Shown here piece by piece: positions 1 through 7,720 of a DNA stretch of 34,643 bases (position 1 is the stretch's first letter; every line of letters begins with the position of its first letter). The translations under genes and the position numbers were made by a program. The notes below the pieces were generated by a model. The model was given only the letters and a program-made list of their open reading frames with translations. It ran no database searches and was not told the DNA's origin. Source of the stretch: CAZZEX01 sp964653285 (GTDB lineage Bacteria > Chloroflexota > Anaerolineae > B4-G1); contig CAZZEX010000047.1 in assembly GCA_964653285.1 (NCBI GenBank), positions 1-34,643 of the forward strand, written 5' to 3'.

Positions 1-340
1 ATTCGCCGGGGCAGGGGAAGGGCTTGGTCAGCACCGTCACCGGGGCCACGCCGGATATCGTGCGCGTGGGCTTGACCCGCAGACGGTGCACGAGTTCGGG
101 GTCAGGCGCTTGTCCCTCCTGCTTGCATAGTTGATGGTATCCTTTGAGGAGTTGGCTTTTGGAGAGGATGTTACCGTCGGGCAGCGGGTGCCGGCGCAGG
201 ATGCGTGCCAGATGCTCCCCGGTCAGTTCTGGCATGGCCTGCACCTCGTCCAGGATGGCGACGAGCAGGCCTCCGTTCCGTTCCAGGTCGAACAGTGCCC
301 GGTGCGCTGCCCGCCATTCTCTTTCACGCTGTCTGTTCAC
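1..340 (-). CDS. Elp3-like radical SAM/GNAT tRNA-modifying enzyme, N-terminal part (gene runs off the left edge)
   Basis: About 113 N-terminal residues are present. They contain the segment ILSKSQLLKGYHQLC, then KPTRTISGVAPVTVLTKPFP and CPG at the very edge, which is the typical lead-in to the radical SAM cysteine motif of the Elp3 family. Elp3 proteins start formation of 5-carboxymethyl-type modifications on tRNA wobble uridine, using a radical SAM domain followed by an acetyltransferase domain; both lie outside the window. The start is taken as GTG at 340: AAGAGG lies about 5 bases upstream, and an in-frame stop lies further upstream. The gene is divergent from the methyltransferase at 379, and that gene's -35 box lies immediately upstream of this start. 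Family assignment is by recognition of the conserved N-terminal motif only. Confidence 0.82.
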   Translation of the reverse strand, partial: MNRQREREWRAAHRALFDLERNGGLLVAILDEVQAMPELTGEHLARILRRHPLPDGNILSKSQLLKGYHQLCKQEGQAPDPELVHRLRVKPTRTISGVAPVTVLTKPFPCPGE

Positions 341-342
341 AG

Positions 343-371
343 TTGCCTCTTGCGCCTCACTCGGCTATAAT
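343..371 (+). promoter_or_regulatory. Promoter of the methyltransferase gene, predicted leaderless
   Basis: TTGCCT (343-348), a 17-base spacer and a perfect TATAAT (366-371) form a sigma-70-like promoter. Transcription should start at about 378, next to the ATG at 379, leaving no room for a ribosome binding site. Confidence 0.7.
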
Positions 372-378
372 CTCCTCG

Positions 379-1140
379 ATGGACAAGGAAACCACTGAGA
401 GACTACTCGCGCTGAACCGTGAGTTCTACGCCACCTTTGCCCGGCCCTTCGCCGCCAGCCGGCCGGTATCCGACCCTGGGCTAGTCTGCATTCTACCCTA
501 TATCCCGCAGCGTGCAAGGGTGCTCGATGTGGGCTGTGGCAACGGGCGCTTGGCGTTCCTGCTCGACCGGGAACGGCCCGGTGTGACCTATCTGGGCGTT
601 GACGCGGTGCCAGAACTGGTTGAGGTGGCTCGCGCTCAGGCTGATCAACTCATGGCCATCTCGGCAGAGTTCTGCATCGCCGACGTCGCCCGGCCTGGTT
701 GGGGTGGGGCGCTCCCCGGCGCGTCTCCTTCGACTTTGCTCAGGACGTGCTTTGACTGTGTTGTGGCCCTGGCTGTCCTCCACCACATTCCCGGCTTTGA
801 CCTGCGCGTGCGGGTGCTGCGCGACATCGCCAGCGTGCTGGAGCCCAGCGGTTGTCTGATCCTCTCCACCTGGCAGTTCCTCAGGAGCGCGCGCATGCGG
901 CGCAAGATCGTGGACTGGGCGGAAGTGTGCATCCCGGAGGAAGCACTTGAGCCGGGCGACTACCTGCTCGACTGGAAACGAGAGGGCAGGGGCCTGCGCT
1001 ACTGCCACCTGGTGGACGAGGTTGAGGTGGAGCGTCTGGCCGCCGAGAGCGGCTTCCGCGTGCGCGAGACCTTTCGCGCTGGCGGTCGCGAGGGGAACCT
1101 GAGTCTGTTCGCTACCCTTGACAGAACTAAGGGTCCGTAA
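379..1140 (+). CDS. Class I SAM-dependent methyltransferase
   Basis: This 253-residue protein has the Rossmann methyltransferase motif I VLDVGCGNGRLAFLL (about residues 50-64), an acidic motif II (GVDAVPE) and a motif IV/post region CVVALAVLHHIPG, as in ubiquinone/tRNA-type small-molecule methyltransferases. The substrate cannot be deduced. The reading frame is open upstream to 205, but ATG 379 is preferred because the product then begins just before the fold and a TATAAT box sits 7 bases upstream. The segment GASPSTLLRT (about 719-750) interrupts the expected distance between motifs and is encoded by a sequence resembling a dispersed repeat. The gene is divergent from the Elp3-like gene, which fits a tRNA-related role, but that is only inference. 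Confidence 0.85.
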   Translation: MDKETTERLLALNREFYATFARPFAASRPVSDPGLVCILPYIPQRARVLDVGCGNGRLAFLLDRERPGVTYLGVDAVPELVEVARAQADQLMAISAEFCIADVARPGWGGALPGASPSTLLRTCFDCVVALAVLHHIPGFDLRVRVLRDIASVLEPSGCLILSTWQFLRSARMRRKIVDWAEVCIPEEALEPGDYLLDWKREGRGLRYCHLVDEVEVERLAAESGFRVRETFRAGGREGNLSLFATLDRTKGP

Positions 1141-1160
1141 AAGAACACGTTGCTGCCAGG

Positions 1161-1370
1161 TCAATTCGAACGCTGGTTCTCTAACCCGACTCGTTCCTGG
1201 ATGAATTGCACGATCTGCTCCAGGTCGTGAAAGTAGAGGCGTTCGTCGTCGCCTACTTGGTCTATAGAGCCGCGCCAGGTGGTAATGTGGCCCTCGCTAT
1301 CTAGCGCCTCGTGCCAGATCCGAACTACAAAGGAGTAGGTGTCGCCTTGCAACAAAGCCTCCTTGTCCAC
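1161..1370 (-). CDS. Small conserved-type protein of unknown function (69 aa)
   Basis: The predicted protein is 69 residues and contains YSFVVRIWHE near the start, WRGSIDQV in the middle and YFHDLEQIVQFIQE near the end. I recognise this layout (a TYSFVVRIW...WRG...RYF.dl..i..Fi pattern) as a small beta-rich domain found repeatedly in Chloroflexota and cyanobacteria, with no known function. The start is GTG at 1370 with GGGG just upstream, a weak ribosome binding site. It stands alone between the methyltransferase stop and the SARP gene. Direct 11-bp repeats about 110 bases upstream could be an activator box for it. Confidence 0.6.
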   Translation of the reverse strand: MDKEALLQGDTYSFVVRIWHEALDSEGHITTWRGSIDQVGDDERLYFHDLEQIVQFIQERVGLENQRSN

Positions 1371-1480
1371 AGGCCCCTGGGGGGGGCTGTGAAGTGTGAA
1401 TTAGTTCCGAAAATGCCTGCTCCCGCCTGGGGCAGCGCGAGCAGAAGGCGAGATGTCTTCAATACCACAGTAGCACAGTC

Positions 1481-1510
1481 GCGTCTTTGCAGCGTCTTTG
1501 CAGCGTCTTT
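1481..1510. repeat. 11-bp direct repeats, possible SARP box
   Basis: GCGTCTTTGCA occurs twice in tandem (1481-1491, 1492-1502) followed by a partial third copy (GCGTCTTT, 1503-1510); another GCGTCTTTTGG lies near 1526. The 11-bp period is one helical turn, as in SARP binding sites. On the minus strand a weak TAnnnT hexamer (TACTGT, 1472-1467) starts 8 bases beyond the array. Confidence 0.6.
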
Positions 1511-1560
1511 TTTGGGGGGTATCTGGCGTCTTTTGGGGTGATTAAACGCTTGCCCGGTAG

Positions 1561-2511
1561 TTATAGGTTCTGGGGAGTGAGCATCGCTTCCTTGACAAAG
1601 TGCTCAATGTGGCACAGCTCGGCGTTGGTCTCCTCAATTGTGGCCTGGAGACGATTGATCTTCTGGAGGGCGTACTTCATCAGCGCTTGAGTGGATTCAT
1701 CAGGGCTAACCGTGCAGAGTGGAGGGGCATCGCGGCAATCCGGCCGGTTCGTAGGGCGAAATTGGTTATGCACCACCTGTTGATAGAGATGCGTGGTTTC
1801 TTCCATGGGGAGGATGTCCAGTGTCTCGCGCAAGATTTGGGCACAGCGCTTGTACTGCGTCAGGGCGGCGTCCCGGTTGCCCGAAAGCCAATACAGCCGC
1901 ATCATCTGTCGGTGGACCTTTTCGCGTGTATTGTCGCGGGCCAGGATGCGTTTGCCGTAGGTGAGGCCGCGTTCGTAGGTGGTATTGACCTCGTGAAAGG
2001 TCATCAGCTTGCTGAGCGCGTTCAAGTGCAAGAGGCTCAATCGCTCCCGGTCGCACAGGCACCAGTCTTCGTAGACGTTTTCCAGCAAGTCGCCGACGTA
2101 GAGGTTCACCCCTTCTTCGAGGTGGGCAGCCTGGTGGGGTGTCAACCATTGGCCCGGGAGGTCCTGGTAGGGGATCACTTTCGTCTCAAAGGCTTCCACG
2201 TCTAACCAATAGCGGCTCGAACGCCTGAAGGATATGTTGTCATTGTTGACTGACAAGTACTCGTCGGCGGAGGCGCCGACTGACTGAAGGTTCTTGCGTA
2301 TCCTCCAGATAGAGTTACGTAGATATTTGAGCGAAACGCGGGTGGGACACTCGCTCCAGAAGATATTCGCGAGCCGCTCACGATGGTGGGGACGCTCCCG
2401 ATTGAGGAGCAGATAGCACAGGAGGAGATAAGCCTGCTGGTTGGGGAAACCGGCTAGGGACCGGTCGAGATAACGCCCCTGGGCTGTGCCGAATAGTCTT
2501 AGCTCTAGCAT
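1561..2511 (-). CDS. SARP-family transcriptional activator with BTAD domain
   Basis: The 316-residue protein begins with an OmpR-type winged-helix DNA-binding region (LELRLFGTAQG through LRNSIWRIRKNLQ, about residues 2-75). A bacterial transcriptional activation domain of helical TPR-like repeats follows (about 100-250), ending in the typical REKVHRQMMRLYWLSGNRDAA...YKRCAQILRETLDILP stretch. The last 40 residues look helical (INRLQATIEETNAEL). SARPs bind short direct repeats next to -10 boxes. ATG 2511 is chosen over GTG 2514 because GGAG then has normal spacing. It lies 44 bases after the degenerate receiver gene and is probably cotranscribed with it. No biosynthetic cluster lies next to it; its target is unknown. 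Confidence 0.85.
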   Translation of the reverse strand: MLELRLFGTAQGRYLDRSLAGFPNQQAYLLLCYLLLNRERPHHRERLANIFWSECPTRVSLKYLRNSIWRIRKNLQSVGASADEYLSVNNDNISFRRSSRYWLDVEAFETKVIPYQDLPGQWLTPHQAAHLEEGVNLYVGDLLENVYEDWCLCDRERLSLLHLNALSKLMTFHEVNTTYERGLTYGKRILARDNTREKVHRQMMRLYWLSGNRDAALTQYKRCAQILRETLDILPMEETTHLYQQVVHNQFRPTNRPDCRDAPPLCTVSPDESTQALMKYALQKINRLQATIEETNAELCHIEHFVKEAMLTPQNL

Positions 2512-2555
2512 CACTTCTCCCGCTCACTCATTTCATTTTCAGCACTCGTTCACGT

Positions 2556-2924
2556 TCAACTTCGCTGGCCCTGCGGACAGATTGGCATCTGAATCACTTG
2601 CGCCAGATCGTTCGTCGAGAGTGCCGTGTATCGTTGACTGGAAAGCACGATCACCGTGTTGCTGCTCACATCAAGGCCGATCAGTGGGAGACCAGGGTGC
2701 TTCCTGAGAAAAGGAATCGCGAGCTCCGAATGAGAAGCAGCCAAGTCGAGGATCACTACATCGGGGCAAAGAGCGTTCAATCGTTGCCCAGCGTCGGGAA
2801 GAGTGGCGTCAATCCGCACCACGTCCAGCCCTGGCCTGTCTCTCAAACTGGCCTCCACCCCGGCCATGAATAAGGAGTTTCCGTAGAGGACCACTGTCCG
2901 CTGTTCTTCCAACCTGCACCCCAC
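2556..2924 (-). CDS. Degenerate receiver-like (pseudo-REC) protein
   Basis: This 122-residue protein keeps the outline of a receiver domain: VVLYGNSLFMAGVEASL at the start, then CPDVVILDLAASHSE at the usual phosphoacceptor position, then LPLIGLD and VIVLSSQRYTALS. The acidic pair after strand 1 is replaced by YGN and the conserved lysine is not evident, so phosphorylation is doubtful. It lies upstream of the SARP gene on the same strand, 44 bases away, suggesting a regulatory partner. The start is uncertain: GTG 2924 gives the longest frame; TTG 2912 (LEEQRTVVLYG) is an alternative. No output domain is present. Confidence 0.7.
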   Translation of the reverse strand: MGCRLEEQRTVVLYGNSLFMAGVEASLRDRPGLDVVRIDATLPDAGQRLNALCPDVVILDLAASHSELAIPFLRKHPGLPLIGLDVSSNTVIVLSSQRYTALSTNDLAQVIQMPICPQGQRS

Positions 2925-2996
2925 GTCAAGATGAGAGGAACCTGCAAGGCAGTCACCACTTCCAAATATACGGAATTATCTCCGCGCTGTCAATGT

Positions 2997-3060
2997 CCTG
3001 AAGTACAGTTCAGGGGACAAAAAAAGTACAGTCCCTGCACGGCAAGGACTGTACTTCAGG
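2997..3060. repeat. Nested inverted repeats (strong hairpin)
   Basis: A 15-base stem (3024-3038 with 3042-3056, loop ACG, one mismatch) sits inside an outer perfect 12-base pair, CCTGAAGTACAG (2997-3008) and CTGTACTTCAGG (3049-3060). The first arm also forms its own small hairpin with TTCAGG (3009-3014). Mutually exclusive folds are therefore possible. No T-run follows on either strand. It lies between the response regulator stop (3213) and the receiver-like gene start (2924). The remaining sequence from 2925 to 3212 shows no gene. Confidence 0.7.
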
Positions 3061-3212
3061 GCAATTGGATCGCCTGTCTCCGCGAGGACGTGAGACTGAA
3101 GCATAAGGCGTGAAAACAATCCTGGTGTCGATGTCTGACCACGTCCCGCGCGTCACGTCTCACGCTGAATCAGGCAGTCAGCCAGGGCGCAGCGGGCGGT
3201 CTCTCCCGGTTT

Positions 3213-3887
3213 TCACGCGCGCTTGGTATACCCCATGCGCGTGGCGTAAGCGATGACTTGGGCCCGATTATCGAGGTGTAGCCGCTTCAGAATCTCTCTC
3301 ATATGATACTTGACCGTGCGTTCGCTGAGACAGAGAGCGGCACCGACTTTTTTGTAAGTCAGCCCCTGTGCCACAAGGGTCAAGACTTCCATCTGCCGGG
3401 GGGTCAGCCCCTTCGTCTGACTACCTTCTTCTTCAACCTGTGTGGCCGCTCCGGCCCCGTCAGCCTGATGAGAAAATTCTTCCAGAATCTTGCCAGCCAG
3501 GCCTCGCGAGAGGGGCGCTTCACCCTGAGCCAACCCCGAGAGGTGTTCAAAGAACTCCTTGACATCCAGGCTCTTGAGCAGATAGCCCGAGGCCCCGCTC
3601 TTGATGGCTTCAAACAGGTCCTTGTCCTCATCGGACACGGTGAGCATCACGATCTTGACGTTGGGCAGTTCCGCTTTGATCAAGCGCGTGGCTGCCAGCC
3701 CATTGCAGCGAGGCATCTGGATGTCCATCAGGATTACGTCGGGGCGCAGCGCCCGCGCCTTGTCCAGCGCCTCCAGCCCGTCGCCTGCCGTGCCGACCAC
3801 TTCGATGCCGCTGGTGGCCAGCAGATTTTGGAATCCTTCCAGAAATAAAGGGTGATCATCCACCAACAGTACCTTCATTGGTGTCAT
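3213..3887 (-). CDS. NarL/LuxR-family response regulator
   Basis: The 224-residue protein has an N-terminal receiver domain with acidic pair D10/D11, phosphoacceptor D55 (PDVILMDIQMPRCNG) and a lysine in GYLLKS. A C-terminal LuxR-type helix-turn-helix follows (about residues 160-220: LTPRQMEVLTLVAQGL, then LSERTVKYHMREIL). The linker is rich in E, G and Q. It should activate or repress genes when phosphorylated by a histidine kinase, but no kinase is encoded in the window, so it is an orphan here. The start at 3887 is supported by GGAGG 7 bases upstream. A good promoter lies 40 bases upstream. Confidence 0.93.
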   Translation of the reverse strand: MTPMKVLLVDDHPLFLEGFQNLLATSGIEVVGTAGDGLEALDKARALRPDVILMDIQMPRCNGLAATRLIKAELPNVKIVMLTVSDEDKDLFEAIKSGASGYLLKSLDVKEFFEHLSGLAQGEAPLSRGLAGKILEEFSHQADGAGAATQVEEEGSQTKGLTPRQMEVLTLVAQGLTYKKVGAALCLSERTVKYHMREILKRLHLDNRAQVIAYATRMGYTKRA

Positions 3888-3927
3888 TCATCATCCTCCC
3901 TCTCCTTGCATTATCCTGCTTGCACAT

Positions 3928-3957
3928 AGTATACCACCTTTTGGCGGAAGATGGCAA
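3928..3957 (-). promoter_or_regulatory. Promoter of the response regulator gene
   Basis: Reading on the minus strand, TTGCCA (3957-3952), an 18-base spacer and TATACT (3933-3928) precede the start at 3887, giving a leader of about 34 bases with a GGAGG ribosome binding site. Confidence 0.6.
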
Positions 3958-4043
3958 CCCGATTGACAGAGGCTGGAGTCTTGCAAAATGAGGGGAGTAA
4001 TGCGCAAGTGCAACAGGACGATAGGGTGGGGGGGGGCAGGCGC

Positions 4044-4072
4044 TTGCTCCTTTGGAATTCTGGGAGTATACT
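4044..4072 (+). promoter_or_regulatory. Candidate promoter of the MalT-like regulator
   Basis: TTGCTC (4044-4049), a 17-base spacer and TATACT (4067-4072). The leader to the gene at 4337 would be about 255 bases, long enough for regulation, but this is unproven. Confidence 0.45.
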
Positions 4073-4336
4073 CTACAACGAACTGTGGTTTTCTGCAGAT
4101 TGGCGGATGAGCGACCGTGCAATCCCCATGCCGAAACGTTGCTGTAACGCAAATGAAACTCTGAGAATTCCGATTCCAAATTATACTGATGCTGAATCCG
4201 CGAGTTGGGTGATGCCTCAATAGCGTGTTCTAGACATAAGCGACATACGGATGGCTACATCTTGTGGCGTAGACCGCCATACTTCGTGGGTGTATGCTCC
4301 ACCTAGCGTCACCAGTACACAAGAGTAGCACGACCG

Positions 4337-7300
4337 GTGATCACAGGAGCCTCTGGAGCGGTGCCTGTCTCTGGATTTACTCTCGTCCGTCCCAAACTGC
4401 TGGTGCCCAGCCCTGCTGGCCTGCTGCACCGGCCGCGGGTGTGTCAGACCATCGAGCGAGGGCTCGAGTGCAAGTTGACACTCATCTCCGCCCCGGCCGG
4501 CTACGGCAAGACGTCGGCTCTGGTGGACTTCGCACAGCACAGCCCCGTACCAGTGTGTTGGTACACCGCCGACGAGCGCGACCGTGACGTGGGCGCGTTC
4601 GTCGAGTACCTGGTGGGCGCTATCGGCGAGCGCTTCCGAGGCTTCGGCCAGCGCACTCGAGCGGCGTTGGCCTCCTTGGGTGGAGACCTCTTCCGCGACC
4701 CGGCCGGTATTGTGGGAGAACTCGTCAACGAAATGCTCGAGATGGATGCCTCTTTCGTCGTGGTGGTGGATAACTACGATTTATTGGACGGTGCCTTCGG
4801 CATCAGGACATTTGTCCACCGTCTGCTTGAAGTCCTCCCCTTCAACTGCCACGTGATGTTGGGTAGCCGCGTGTTGCCCGACATCCCCGTCACCCCCCTG
4901 GTGGCCAAGCGCCAACTCGTCGGCCTGACGGGCCGGGACCTGCGCTTCGCCCCCCAGGAGATCCGGGGCCTGCTGCAACTATCGCGGATCGAGGTGTCTG
5001 AAAGTCAAGCGGAAGCGATAGCCGCCAGCTCCGAAGGCTGGGTCACCGGTGTCTTGCTGCTGGCCGGCCTGCTGCGCGAGGAGGCTAAGGCCGCCCTGCT
5101 CAATGCGGAGAGGGCTAGTGCCGAGACGTATGACTATCTGGCCAGTGAGGTATTGACCCGGCAGCCGCCCGGCATCCAGCATTTCCTGCGCACCTCGGCT
5201 GTGCTGCGCGAGATGTCGCCACGGCTGTGCCGCGAGGTTCTGCAGATCAAGAAGCCGCGTGCTCTGCTGGCGGAGTTGGAGCGGCGCAACCTCTTCGTCA
5301 CTCGTTTTGGGAGAGGGAGTGCGGCGACGTATCGCTACCACAACCTGTTCCGCGATTTCCTGCACGGGCAGTTGCGCCAGCGCGCCCCGGCCCGCTACAC
5401 TGCACTGCACCGGCGCGCGGCGAAACGGTTCGAGCGTGACAACGACGTTGAAAAGGCGGTGTACCACTACCTGGCTGCCGGGGCCTATCCGGAGGCAACG
5501 GCGCTGATGGAGCGGGTGGCGATGGAATGGTTCTGGCGGGGGCGGGTCGAGACGCTGCTGCGCTGGGCGGAGGAACTGCCTGAGGAAGCCAGAGTCCAGG
5601 CCCCCCGGCTGTCGCTGTATCAGGGCAAGGTGCTCACCGACCGTTACGACTACGAGGGGGCGCGGCAGGCGCTGGCCTATGCTGAGGCTGGGTTCGCCGC
5701 CAGGAGAGATGTGGCCCGGCTGGCCAGGGTGCACAACCAGCGTGCGGTGCTGGCACTGTTTGAAGGCCGCTACGAGGACGTCATTGCAGAGGCACAGACG
5801 GTGTTGGAGATGCTGGGCCAGGATGGGGTGGCAGGGCGAGCGCAGGCGCAGCGGCTGATCGGAAGGGCCTACGTCGGGCTGGGGCGCCTTGCTGAGGGGG
5901 TCGCCCAACTGCAAGATGCGTTGGCGCTGTACCGGCAGGTCGGCAGCCTCTACGATGTGGTCAACCTGTTGCAAGATTTGGGAACTGCCTTTGTTGATCT
6001 GGGACGCTTTGATGAAGCGGTCATCTGTCTGAATGAGGCGTTGGCCATTGGGCGACGGTTGGGAGCGCCGACGCCATTGGCTGGGGTGCTTAACAACTTG
6101 GGCTGGCTCCATTACGGGCGTGAGGAGTATCGGGAAGCGCTGGCATTGTACGAGGAGGGACTGGCGGCAGCGCGACGCGGGGGCGATCTGCGGTGGCAGG
6201 CTTACATCTCGATGGGGATGGCTGATCTCTACCGCGACGTTGGAGCTTACGAACGTGCTGAACCTCTGTACAATGCCGGCTGGCAGATAGCGCGGGAGAG
6301 CGAGCCGGGCCTGGCAGTCTACGTGTTGGCGGCGCAGGCGGATATGTACCGCTGGCAGGGAAACCAGGCACGGGCGCTTGCTTTGTTGCGGCAGGCCCGC
6401 CAGTTGGCTGAGGGAAAAGAGTTGGATTTCGAGGAGCGCGGGCTGCTTCCTTTGGCCGAGGGGATCGCGTTGGCCGAGAGCGGTGAGGCTGAAGCGGGTC
6501 TCCGTCTCCTTTCCAACGCCGTGCATTTCCTGAAGCAGCGGCAGGCGAAGCGCGAGTTAGCCCGGGCCCGGTTCCTGCTGGCCGAGGTCCACCTGCTGGC
6601 TGGAGACAAGCCGCAGGCCGTTGCGGAGTTGCGCCGGGCGATAGACCTGGCGGATGAGATCGGCACGCACCAGTTCGCGGTCGTGGAGGGCCAGCACGCC
6701 GAGGACTTGTTGACGCTCGGCATCGCCAAGGGCATGGCGGCCTGCCGTGACATCGCCGAAGGGGTGCAACAGTTGAGGGCCTTTGGGGCGGAGCAGGTGC
6801 GAGGAGATGCAGGGGAAGGGGAAGAGAATGCGGCGGGCCGCCTGGAGATCTACGCTCTCGGGGAGGGACTGGTCATCCGTGACGGGCATACGGTCTCCTC
6901 AGCCGAGTGGCGGGCGGCGATGGTCAAGGAGTTGTTCTTTTACATCCTCCTGCACGGCCCCTTGGAGCGGGACGCCATCGGGGTGATCTTCTGGCCCGAT
7001 GTGTCTACGAAAAAGATGGTAGATAGTTTTCACACCACGCTCTATCGCATACGCCGCGCCCTGGGGGCCGATGCCGTGGTGATGGATGAAGGTCAGTACT
7101 GCCTGGGCGACGTGGACTACTGGTTCGACGTCGAGGAGTTTGAGGCCTTGGTCGGTCGGGCGCGGCTCCTGCCGCCTCACGATTGGCAGGCGGAGGATCT
7201 ATGGCGGCGCGCGGTGGCGCTCTACCAGGGGGATTTCCTGTCCGAGGTGGAGCGGGTGTGGTGCGTGCCGAAGCGGGAGGCGCTATGGGAGATGTACGTC

Positions 7301-7570
7301 GAGGCGTTGACCGGGGTGGGGCGGTGCCACGAGGCGCGGAGGGAGTTTGAGGGGGCGATCGGGTGGTACAGGCGGACCCTGGAGGTAGACGAACTGCGCG
7401 AGGACGTCCACCGGCGCATCATGCACTGCTACGCCGAGGCGGGCCGGCGCCCGGAGGCGCTGGTTCAATACCACCGTTGCCAGGAGGTTCTCAGGCGGGA
7501 GTTGGATATCGAACCCTCAGTTGAGACAAAGAGGTCATACGAGCGAATCGCCGGGAAGAGGCCGGACTAA
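4337..7570 (+). CDS. MalT-like STAND ATPase regulator with TPR repeats and C-terminal BTAD domain
   Basis: The 1077-residue protein starts like LuxR/MalT-type ATPases: RPKLLVPSPAGLLHRPRV, then Walker A APAGYGKTS (residues 52-60) and a Walker B FVVVVDNYD (about 140). A helical sensor and many TPR-like repeats follow (about 340-800, e.g. LNNLGWLHYGREEYREALALY). The C-terminus (about 830-1070) is a winged-helix plus BTAD unit (LEIYALGEGLVIRDG; FFYILLHGPLERDAIGVIFWPD; ALVQYHRCQEVLRRELDIEPS). It lacks the LuxR HTH of true MalT; the SARP domain replaces it. Such proteins are ATP-driven switches that activate transcription on ligand binding. Start GTG 4337 is used; GTG 4361 is possible. It lies directly upstream of the small-peptide genes, with a terminator between. 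Confidence 0.9.
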   Translation: MITGASGAVPVSGFTLVRPKLLVPSPAGLLHRPRVCQTIERGLECKLTLISAPAGYGKTSALVDFAQHSPVPVCWYTADERDRDVGAFVEYLVGAIGERFRGFGQRTRAALASLGGDLFRDPAGIVGELVNEMLEMDASFVVVVDNYDLLDGAFGIRTFVHRLLEVLPFNCHVMLGSRVLPDIPVTPLVAKRQLVGLTGRDLRFAPQEIRGLLQLSRIEVSESQAEAIAASSEGWVTGVLLLAGLLREEAKAALLNAERASAETYDYLASEVLTRQPPGIQHFLRTSAVLREMSPRLCREVLQIKKPRALLAELERRNLFVTRFGRGSAATYRYHNLFRDFLHGQLRQRAPARYTALHRRAAKRFERDNDVEKAVYHYLAAGAYPEATALMERVAMEWFWRGRVETLLRWAEELPEEARVQAPRLSLYQGKVLTDRYDYEGARQALAYAEAGFAARRDVARLARVHNQRAVLALFEGRYEDVIAEAQTVLEMLGQDGVAGRAQAQRLIGRAYVGLGRLAEGVAQLQDALALYRQVGSLYDVVNLLQDLGTAFVDLGRFDEAVICLNEALAIGRRLGAPTPLAGVLNNLGWLHYGREEYREALALYEEGLAAARRGGDLRWQAYISMGMADLYRDVGAYERAEPLYNAGWQIARESEPGLAVYVLAAQADMYRWQGNQARALALLRQARQLAEGKELDFEERGLLPLAEGIALAESGEAEAGLRLLSNAVHFLKQRQAKRELARARFLLAEVHLLAGDKPQAVAELRRAIDLADEIGTHQFAVVEGQHAEDLLTLGIAKGMAACRDIAEGVQQLRAFGAEQVRGDAGEGEENAAGRLEIYALGEGLVIRDGHTVSSAEWRAAMVKELFFYILLHGPLERDAIGVIFWPDVSTKKMVDSFHTTLYRIRRALGADAVVMDEGQYCLGDVDYWFDVEEFEALVGRARLLPPHDWQAEDLWRRAVALYQGDFLSEVERVWCVPKREALWEMYVEALTGVGRCHEARREFEGAIGWYRRTLEVDELREDVHRRIMHCYAEAGRRPEALVQYHRCQEVLRRELDIEPSVETKRSYERIAGKRPD

Positions 7571-7612
7571 GGCCGTCGTTCGGGTGTTCTTCAGAATCCG
7601 AGCCTGCCCTAC

Positions 7613-7645
7613 AGAGGCTGCCCAGCGGCAGCCTCTTTGGTTTAT
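7613..7645 (+). terminator. Rho-independent terminator after the MalT-like regulator
   Basis: AGAGGCTGCC (7613-7622), a 4-base loop and GGCAGCCTCT (7627-7636) form a perfect 10-bp stem followed by TTGGTTTAT. It lies 43 bases after the stop codon. Confidence 0.75.
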
Positions 7646-7648
7646 ATG

Positions 7649-7685
7649 TTTGTTCAGAGGTTTGTTCAGAGGTCCATGCTATTCT
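7649..7685 (+). promoter_or_regulatory. Direct repeats plus -10 box: SARP-type promoter candidate for the peptide genes
   Basis: TTTGTTCAGAGG is repeated exactly in tandem (7649-7660, 7661-7672). Seven bases later TATTCT (7680-7685) can serve as a -10 box. No good -35 hexamer is present; in SARP-controlled promoters heptamer direct repeats take its place. Predicted transcription would start near 7692, about 29 bases before the first peptide gene. Confidence 0.5.
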
Positions 7686-7720
7686 GGTGCTAGATTTGAC
7701 ACTGAATAAGGAGGGTAGAC

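Larger units (their letters stand above)
3888..4336. other. Intergenic region between the response regulator and MalT-like regulator genes
   Basis: This 449-base stretch holds divergent promoter-like elements (3957-3928 minus and 4044-4072 plus), a poly-G run near 4028-4036 and no convincing gene. A 38-codon frame at 4108-4223 has no recognisable similarity or ribosome binding site. Confidence 0.6.

Noticed and set aside
205..378. Longer N-terminus for the methyltransferase (58 extra residues)
   Set aside because: It overlaps the promoter and the antisense start of the Elp3-like gene and shows no protein-like conservation; ATG 379 fits the fold and the -10 box.
4108..4223. 38-codon frame upstream of the MalT-like gene
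   Set aside because: No ribosome binding site and no recognisable features, although a candidate promoter lies upstream.
4979..6526. 515-residue minus-strand frame opposite the MalT-like gene
   Set aside because: GC-rich codon bias opens the antisense frame; no family features and no ribosome binding site, while the plus-strand protein is clearly real.
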